Positions 60,201 to 64,000 of a stretch of 64,000 nt of DNA are shown one piece after another. Source of the DNA: Verrucomicrobiaceae bacterium (lineage in GTDB: Bacteria > Verrucomicrobiota > Verrucomicrobiia > Verrucomicrobiales > Verrucomicrobiaceae). Below the pieces are notes generated by a model. The model was not told the origin of the DNA. It saw only the letters and a program-made list of their open reading frames with translations, and did not search any database. The number at the start of each line of letters is the position of its first letter. The first letter of the stretch is position 1. The stretch spans positions 1,426,001-1,490,000 of the forward strand of contig JADJPM010000001.1 in NCBI GenBank assembly GCA_016713245.1, written 5' to 3'. The position numbers and the translations under genes were made by a program.

Positions 60201-60519
60201 CCAAGGACGATATTTGCCGGAAATGCGGCTGCTTCGTGGTCTGACAGCCGCAGAAGACGAAGATTGGAAAACCGCGCTGGGATATCTGGTTCCTCTTTTG
60301 AATGACCCGGCACTCCGTGACCTTCATCTCGACGCGAGCAACACGACCGCCTCAATCTTCATGCTGTTGATGCAATCCGAACGCCGTCTGGAGGTTAAAT
60401 CCGCGATCGAAGCCGTTCCTGGCGCGAAAGAGAAGCTGCGAGCTTTTCTTCGAACGCCTTCTTGTGCCTGGCGACTTCGTTTGATCGAAGACTGGCTCGA
60501 TTCGTGGATTCGTGATTAG
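57271..60519 (+). CDS. Large secreted helical protein of unknown function
   Basis: A 1082-aa protein, not recognised. It begins with signal MFSRHLFFSCLLLIPCIGL. Most of the sequence is helical, with paired hairpins like TPR units (HWLVQAGAVEFRHRRYRESETSFQHVLDVFPQHP, then EVAALMLARLRWEEW). Other segments are RFLIDLYGWEAGYYLTSGSPEMAMQFFLAQTRD and FQAKYTNSPLNRGLTLRCVDAWVELGQIETALPLLWDML. A C-terminal region has NTLRMTRCHCGLKWDESGY with a Cys-x-Cys. No enzymatic motif was found. The tandem helical layout suggests a periplasmic scaffold with TPR-like repeats. It is downstream of another unrecognised secreted gene. Codon choice looks less GC-biased than in neighbouring genes. Confidence 0.75.
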   Translation: MFSRHLFFSCLLLIPCIGLTHPALIGEYPERFPGKTLQQIRDEWEPAPEDAWTEADLLSEARALVDAWTTLLEAERKARVGKLVAENRRGDYRKRFANLAHDMDDLTGADNAEAKSYLDWRMDHLNEDDGFFEDQPRGAWDETPAQKTEREKAWAERRHQEVREITLRAETAGGSLKPHWLVQAGAVEFRHRRYRESETSFQHVLDVFPQHPRSEVAALMLARLRWEEWRQTAGHPLRDDKKLHELQTAWWRAAQLYRDKYPQGRFLIDLYGWEAGYYLTSGSPEMAMQFFLAQTRDSAHPEVRRRAFQQIEWMLRDLVEVSDLPWDEIAKEPLVALRMGYHLMDSRSQVDLGALMQRRSGEDHRVLETLVPDLAAVRKRAREAWLSLDAALDRQAETYGGRFAPVRQVLHAWSLISRGHASVALGVEETEEDSPAADDLALTRLFAWIKAGRHAEAVRSIEAFQAKYTNSPLNRGLTLRCVDAWVELGQIETALPLLWDMLEGRDAATLHGGIDERPALHLPGEVTQRATAILSFAPLDRLARAADAAKNRPLLSAALCGALRTRHLSRGEFDQSLAYASEADFEGWQDGNYSEDAAAKSTRWREVASKLKQLTQAAKDAASWEVLGLEWRKHPRLLDGGVVHLPQPYFVASLGAPAHELRVLASYLHIPDSGAAKMLDERHALTHVRACFERAGSLAELNDSLCERAEISPYWMDRAVEIGDAALSKKLVAQLQRPEIVPWTFRPATTLGVWKPGRSALWQVEIEIATALGSITEGFWEHSAALKRLQGEVKSLATGAEALSEVNKQLAHLRETVKHEAPVLKAAALLNHIDDLRLLAAQPGVGRDAFGRYAALRLDHQPVPADDPAFASMKDFVNFWNAVSTPSETNHEENGWRQRSAEAQMKRMQAFLADFPKSVKREAALARLAVNTLRMTRCHCGLKWDESGYAAFVIERGSPFDGARVRDAITQYESEFIQGRYLPEMRLLRGLTAAEDEDWKTALGYLVPLLNDPALRDLHLDASNTTASIFMLLMQSERRLEVKSAIEAVPGAKEKLRAFLRTPSCAWRLRLIEDWLDSWIRD

Positions 60520-60617
60520 AGCTTCATTCCTCATTCGCCATTGATTCGCTACGCTCACCCCTGCGGGGCAGCCGTTAGCTGTCTGTCTCGCTTCGCTCGG
60601 CTCTGGTTTCGTCATTT
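60519..60617. repeat. Dispersed repeat, copy C, split by an insertion
   Basis: Both ends match the right half of copy A (GAGCTTCATTCCTCATTCG at 60519-60537 and CTCTGGTTTCGTCATTT near 60601-60617), but about 60 nt (60539-60600) of hairpin-rich sequence with CCCTGCGGGGCAG and CGCTTCGCTCGG is inserted between them. The element sits between the large gene stop and the DUF1501 stop. Confidence 0.65.
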
Positions 60618-60626
60618 GAAGCGCCG

Positions 60627-62045
60627 CTACGCGAGGATCTTCTTGATCACCTTCGCTCCTTCGACGCCGCTCAGCCTTGCATCAAGCCCCTGAAACTTGA
60701 AGCTGAAGGCGTCGTGTTGGATGCCGAGCTGGTGCAGCATGGTGGCGTGGAGGTCGTGGACGGTGGTGATGTTTTCGACGGCGGCGTAGCCAAGGTCGTC
60801 GGTGGCGCCGAAGGTGAGGCCGCGCTGGATGCCGGCACCGGCGAGCCACATGGACATGGCTTTGTTGTGATGATCGCGGCCGATGGGGCCTTTGTTGCCC
60901 TGCGCCATCGGCGTGCGGCCAAATTCGCCGCTGAAAACGATGAGCGTGTCGTCAAAGAGGCCGCGCTGCTTCAGATCGGTGATGAGCGCCATGCAGGCGC
61001 GATCGACTTCCTTCGCCCGCAGCGGCAATTCCTCGCGCAGGAGGCTGTGGTGGTCCCAATCGCGATGGTAGAGCTGGATGAAGCGCGTGCCGCGTTCGGC
61101 GAGTCGGCGGGCGAGGAGGCAGTTTGATGCGAAGGAACCGTCGCCGGGTGTGCAGCCGTAAAGTTCGAGCGTTTTCGGGCCTTCGGGGCGGATGTCCATC
61201 AGCTCCGGCACGCTGGCCTGCATCTGAAACGCCATTTCATACTGCGCGATGCGCGTGGCGATCTCGGGATCGTCGCAAAGCGCGGCATGCTGCTTGTTGA
61301 GCGCGTTGATCGCCGCCACATCCGCGCCTTGTCGCTCGCGCGTGACGCCGTTGGGGCTGGTGAGATACAAAACGGGGTTGCCCTGCGAGCGGAGTTGCAC
61401 GCCTTGATACTTCGACGGCAAAAAGCCGCTGCTCCACTGCCGCGCCGCGATGGGCTGCGGCGTGCGACCTTTGCCCGTGGACACCATGACGACGAATCCG
61501 GGCAGATCCTCCGCCTCGCTGCCGAGGCCGTAAGTGATCCACGCGCCCATGCTCGGCCGGCCGGCGATTTGCGCGCCGGTGTTCATGAACATGTGCGCCG
61601 GATCGTGATTGATCGCGTCCGTCGTCATCGAGCGCACGAGGCAGATGTCGTCCGCGACGCTGCTGAGATGCGGCAGCAACTCCGAGAGCTCCATCTGGCA
61701 CTGGCCGTGTTTCGCGAAGCCAAACATCGGCCCTTTGCACACCAACTTCTGCCCCTGAAGCTGCGCGAGCTGCTGTCCCTTCGTGAACGACTCCGGCATC
61801 GGCTTGCCGTCCATCGCTGCGAGCTTCGGCTTGTAATCAAACAGCTCCAACTGCGACGGCCCGCCCGCCATCGTGAGCCAGATCACGCGTTTCGCCCTCT
61901 GCGGCAGCGGTAGCTTGCCCAGCACGCCGCTCGAAGCCGCCTGAAGCAGGTTCGGACTCAACAACGACGCCAAAGCGATGCCGCCGAAGCCTTGCGAGGC
62001 GCGGCCGAGGAAGGCACGGCGGGTGTGATTGGCGATGGAGTTCAT
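60627..62045 (-). CDS. DUF1501 family protein, Tat-exported (copy 2)
   Basis: A 472-aa paralogue of the 50.7-52.1 kb gene. Signal TRRAFLGRASQGFGGIALASLL is twin-arginine. Blocks are AKRVIWLTMAGGPSQLELFDYKP, NHDPAHMFMNTGAQIAGRPSMGAWITYGLGSEAEDLPGFVVMVS, and DTLIVFSGEFGRTPMAQGNKGPIGRDHHNKAMSMWLAGAGIQRG; the ends are VEGAKVIKKILA versus VEGAKVIKDILA. It has no adjacent DUF1553 or cytochrome partner; its downstream neighbour is a convergent unrecognised gene and upstream a divergent toxin-antitoxin pair. The similarity at nucleotide level with copy 1 makes the two genes a long direct repeat 8.5 kb apart. Confidence 0.93.
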   Translation of the reverse strand: MNSIANHTRRAFLGRASQGFGGIALASLLSPNLLQAASSGVLGKLPLPQRAKRVIWLTMAGGPSQLELFDYKPKLAAMDGKPMPESFTKGQQLAQLQGQKLVCKGPMFGFAKHGQCQMELSELLPHLSSVADDICLVRSMTTDAINHDPAHMFMNTGAQIAGRPSMGAWITYGLGSEAEDLPGFVVMVSTGKGRTPQPIAARQWSSGFLPSKYQGVQLRSQGNPVLYLTSPNGVTRERQGADVAAINALNKQHAALCDDPEIATRIAQYEMAFQMQASVPELMDIRPEGPKTLELYGCTPGDGSFASNCLLARRLAERGTRFIQLYHRDWDHHSLLREELPLRAKEVDRACMALITDLKQRGLFDDTLIVFSGEFGRTPMAQGNKGPIGRDHHNKAMSMWLAGAGIQRGLTFGATDDLGYAAVENITTVHDLHATMLHQLGIQHDAFSFKFQGLDARLSGVEGAKVIKKILA

Positions 62046-62093
62046 AATGAAGGTTCGATTTGAAACTTGCCTTGGAAACCAATGTCAGCCATC

Positions 62094-62441
62094 ATGTCTG
62101 ACATGAAAGCCAAAGCCGCCGTCAAGAAATCAGCCAAGCGTCGCTCACCAGTTCTTGCGGCTGTACGCGGCACGTTCACCGTTCGTGATATGAACCGCCA
62201 GCCGCAATCCTTGCTGACTGCCGCGCAGAAGCTGGGGAGGGTGATCATCCGCAGCCGGAGTGGAGGCAATTTTGTGCTCACACCCGAAATTTCGACACCC
62301 AACAAGCGGGTGCAGGAGGCTGAAGCATATTGCCAGAGACTGGTTGAAATGAGGGGCAAACTCCGCTCCATGGGCTTCGTGCCGCCGTCGGTCAGCGATT
62401 CGGAAAAGATCGCTCGGATGATCGCAGGTGAAGAGCCATGA
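62094..62441 (+). CDS. Probable antitoxin of a PIN-domain cassette
   Basis: A 115-aa protein, MSDMKAKAAVKKSAKRRSPVLAAVRGTFTVRDMNRQPQSLLTAAQKLGRVIIRSRSGGNFVLTP. The basic start, then a T-V-R-D-x-N-R-x-P-x-x-x-L-x-x-A-x-x-x-G-x-V-x-I-R-x-R-x-G-x-x-F-x-L pattern, resembles Phd/YefM-like folds. The C-terminal helical tail (RVQEAEAYCQRLVEMRGKLRSMGFVPPSVSDSEKIARMIAGEEP) should contact the toxin. ATGs at 62067, 62094 and 62103 are all in frame; 62094 is a compromise. It overlaps the following PIN gene by 4 nt, the usual antitoxin-toxin layout. Confidence 0.7.
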   Translation: MSDMKAKAAVKKSAKRRSPVLAAVRGTFTVRDMNRQPQSLLTAAQKLGRVIIRSRSGGNFVLTPEISTPNKRVQEAEAYCQRLVEMRGKLRSMGFVPPSVSDSEKIARMIAGEEP

Positions 62442-62890
62442 TCTACGCGGACACCAATTTCTTCACCAACTTGCTGTTGGAACTGTCCCACGGCAGTGAG
62501 GCCGAACTGCTCACAAGGAGCAATGTCAGTATTCTTCCTGTAACTTGGCTGCTCCGTCTGGAGGTGGTGAATGCCATCCAGCAGTGTGTTTTCATGAGCC
62601 GTCATGGTGTCCAAGACCTGCGACTGGCGCCCGAACATGCGACGGTGCTGGAGTCCCATTTTTTGTCGGAGGTTGACTCGGGTATTCGTTATCGTCGCTG
62701 TCCCGTGGATGAGTCCAGCGTTGAACATCTTTTCATGGAGATTTCCCACTGCCACACTGCCAAGGAAGGCTTCCGCACCTACGACATCCTCCACGTCTCT
62801 TCCGCGTTGGTGCTCGGGTGCGACACGTTTTGGAGCTTTGATGCCAAAGCGAAGAAGCTGGCCAAGCTGGAAGGTCTGAAGGTGAACTGA
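62438..62890 (+). CDS. PIN-domain protein, probable toxin
   Basis: A 150-aa PIN protein. Start MIYADTNFFTNLLLEL gives the first Asp (D-T-N), LRLEVVNAIQQCVFMSRHG the Glu, and YDILHVSSALVLGCDTFWSFDAKAKKLAKLEGLKVN the remaining Asp residues; F-W-S-F-D-A-K-x-x-K-L-A is the typical PIN C terminus. It is expected to be an RNase whose activity is blocked by the overlapping upstream antitoxin. Cys residues (QQC, RRC, HCHT) are frequent for a PIN protein. It is the second PIN cassette in the window. Confidence 0.88.
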   Translation: MIYADTNFFTNLLLELSHGSEAELLTRSNVSILPVTWLLRLEVVNAIQQCVFMSRHGVQDLRLAPEHATVLESHFLSEVDSGIRYRRCPVDESSVEHLFMEISHCHTAKEGFRTYDILHVSSALVLGCDTFWSFDAKAKKLAKLEGLKVN

Positions 62891-63127
62891 GCGCACGGTG
62901 GTTGGCGTGGATGGATACGAGATTCTCGATGGGGGAGAAAACGCGGCTTTTCGCCCCCGGCTTGCCGGGGAAGACCGTTGTCGCTGCGCCGTGGCGGGGC
63001 TGCGCTCACCCCTGAATGCGTGGAAATCCTCGTTTGACTCGCGGGGCATCCTGAAACATATCAACGCATCCTGATACGTTGATTTGAACCGTTTCAGACC
63101 CTCAACCTGAACCCACCCACGCCCACT
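62891..63127. other. Structured leader region of ahcY
   Basis: 237 nt without a gene. The part up to 63045 is GC-rich, with hairpin-forming stretches (around CCCCCGGCTTGCCGGGG at 62957-62973). The last 80 nt before ahcY hold direct repeats and nested inverted repeats listed separately. No known SAH or SAM riboswitch could be matched. Confidence 0.6.
63046..63097. promoter_or_regulatory. Candidate operator/leader element of ahcY
   Basis: GCATCCTGAAAC (63046-63057) and GCATCCTGATAC (63066-63077) are direct repeats differing at one base, 20 bp apart. CTGAAAC (63051-63057) pairs with GTTTCAG (63091-63097) and ATCAACG (63060-63066) with CGTTGAT (63077-63083), giving a two-stem structure. TATCA-N8-TGATA (63059-63076) also fits an ArsR-type operator such as the SahR family controlling ahcY in other bacteria; this is inference. 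It ends 30 nt before the start codon. Confidence 0.5.
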
Positions 63128-64000
63128 ATGAGCGACTACAAAGTCAAAGACATCGCCCTCGCCGACTTCGGCCGTAAGGAACTCGACATCGCTGAAAGCG
63201 AAATGCCCGGCCTCATGGCCACCCGCGAGAAATACGGCCCGAAAAAGCCCCTCGCTGGCGTCCGCATCACCGGCTCCCTGCACATGACCATCCAGACCGG
63301 CGTGCTCATCGAGACGCTGAAGGAACTTGGTGCCGATGTCCGCTGGGCCTCCTGCAACATTTTCTCCACCCAGGACCACGCTGCGTCCGCCATCGCCGCC
63401 TCCGGCACGCCCGTCTTTGCCTGGAAGGGCGAAACGCTCGAAGAATACTGGTGGTGCACCTGGCAGGCCATCATGTTCCCCGGCAACAAAGGCCCGCAGC
63501 TCATCGTCGATGATGGCGGCGACGTGACCCTCCTCATCCACAAGGGCTACGAGATGGAAAACGGCGACAAGTGGGTCGAGACCCCCTCTGACAACCACGA
63601 GGTGAAGGTCATCAAAGACCTCCTCAAGGACATCGCCAAGAAGCAGCCCGGCATCTTCCACGAGATCGTGAAGGAACTGAAGGGCGTCTCCGAAGAGACC
63701 ACCACCGGCGTGCATCGCCTCTATGAAATGGCCAAGGCCGGCAAGCTGCTCTTCCCCGCCATCAACGTGAACGACAGCGTCACGAAGTCCAAGTTCGACA
63801 ACCTCTACGGCTGCCGCGAATCCCTCCTCGACGGCATCAAGCGTGCCACCGACGTCATGATCGCCGGCAAAGTCGGCGTCGTCTGCGGCTATGGCGACGT
63901 GGGTAAAGGCTGCGCCTTCGCCCTCCGCGGCATGGGCGCTCAGGTCGTCGTCACCGAAATCGACCCCGTGTGCGCCCTTCAGGCCGCCATGGAAGGCTTC
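63128..64000 (+). CDS. ahcY: Adenosylhomocysteinase (5' part)
   Basis: The first 291 residues are present; the rest lies beyond the window. The start MSDYKVKDIALADFGRKELDIAESEMPGLMATREKYGPKKPL is the conserved opening. RITGSLHMTIQTGVLIETLKELGADVRWASCNIFSTQDHAASAIAA carries the substrate-binding His and the S-T-Q-D-H motif, and AINVNDSVTKSKFDNLYGCRESLLDGI the N-x-x-x-x-K-x-x-x-D-N-x-x-G core with catalytic Lys and Asp. VGVVCGYGDVGKGCAFALRG is the NAD-binding loop. The enzyme hydrolyses S-adenosylhomocysteine to adenosine and homocysteine in the methyl cycle. The leader just upstream is structured. Confidence 0.97.
   Translation, partial: MSDYKVKDIALADFGRKELDIAESEMPGLMATREKYGPKKPLAGVRITGSLHMTIQTGVLIETLKELGADVRWASCNIFSTQDHAASAIAASGTPVFAWKGETLEEYWWCTWQAIMFPGNKGPQLIVDDGGDVTLLIHKGYEMENGDKWVETPSDNHEVKVIKDLLKDIAKKQPGIFHEIVKELKGVSEETTTGVHRLYEMAKAGKLLFPAINVNDSVTKSKFDNLYGCRESLLDGIKRATDVMIAGKVGVVCGYGDVGKGCAFALRGMGAQVVVTEIDPVCALQAAMEGF

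Noticed and set aside
62891..63127. SAH or SAM riboswitch before ahcY
   Set aside because: None of the conserved loops of those classes could be found. Only generic inverted and direct repeats are present, so it was reported as an unassigned element.

Overview
The window is GC-rich bacterial chromosome, densely coded on both strands, and looks like a member of the Verrucomicrobia (probably Verrucomicrobiaceae, Prosthecobacter-like). The evidence is the gene set: Tat-exported DUF1501 and DUF1552 proteins, a PVC-type heme-binding propeller/HEAT protein, a Ser/Thr kinase fused to WD40 repeats, sulfatase, sialidases, a Gfo/Idh/MocA oxidoreductase with a Tat signal, and many secreted beta-propeller and beta-helix proteins. 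No rRNA, tRNA, CRISPR array, prophage or transposase was recognised.

Layout. 1-5.5 kb: a glycan-scavenging cluster (5' end of a sulfatase, beta-helix protein, sialidase, divergent MFS transporter, stand-alone acyl carrier protein, secreted oxidoreductase). 5.5-9.3 kb: hybrid histidine kinase, nrdR, a CoaC-type flavoprotein and a RelE-type toxin-antitoxin pair. 9.3-16.3 kb: a winged-helix/nuclease-fold-like protein, a second sialidase-like protein, a DUF2059 protein, the kinase-WD40 protein and TerC. 16.3-24 kb: a phosphate module, with an OprP-like porin divergent from pstS-pstC-pstA-pstB-pstB; Pho-box-like operators lie between them and three related hairpin elements fill the gaps between the pst genes. 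24-31 kb: fabF, a PQQ-type propeller, a GHL10-like glycosidase, hisG, a 34-codon bS22/COX24-like ribosomal protein gene and a TPR protein. 31-37.5 kb: an alpha/beta hydrolase, an RCC1-repeat protein, a beta-helix protein and two Opp/Dpp-type permeases. 37.6-46 kb: GT2, DUF1552, a hydroxyproline epimerase overlapping an S9 dipeptidyl peptidase, and an SbcC-like ATPase whose coiled coil carries a palindromic insert. 46-50.7 kb: OsmC, SecG, an MFS transporter, a TSUP permease and an M29-like aminopeptidase. 50.7-62.9 kb: a more accessory-looking stretch bounded by two similar DUF1501 genes and two PIN-domain toxin-antitoxin pairs, with two secreted proteins I cannot assign. 63.1 kb to the end: ahcY, cut by the window edge, behind a structured leader.

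How it works together. The clearest units are phosphate uptake (outer-membrane porin, binding protein, permeases, two ATPases under apparently shared Pho control), sialo-/sulfo-glycan degradation, and proline/hydroxyproline-peptide breakdown. The most unusual non-coding content is a set of structured repeats: hexamer-built hairpins between the pst genes, 9-bp-period arrays, a 20-bp perfect inverted repeat after sbcC, a palindromic element translated inside sbcC, and dispersed copies of an AT-richer repeat next to gene starts.
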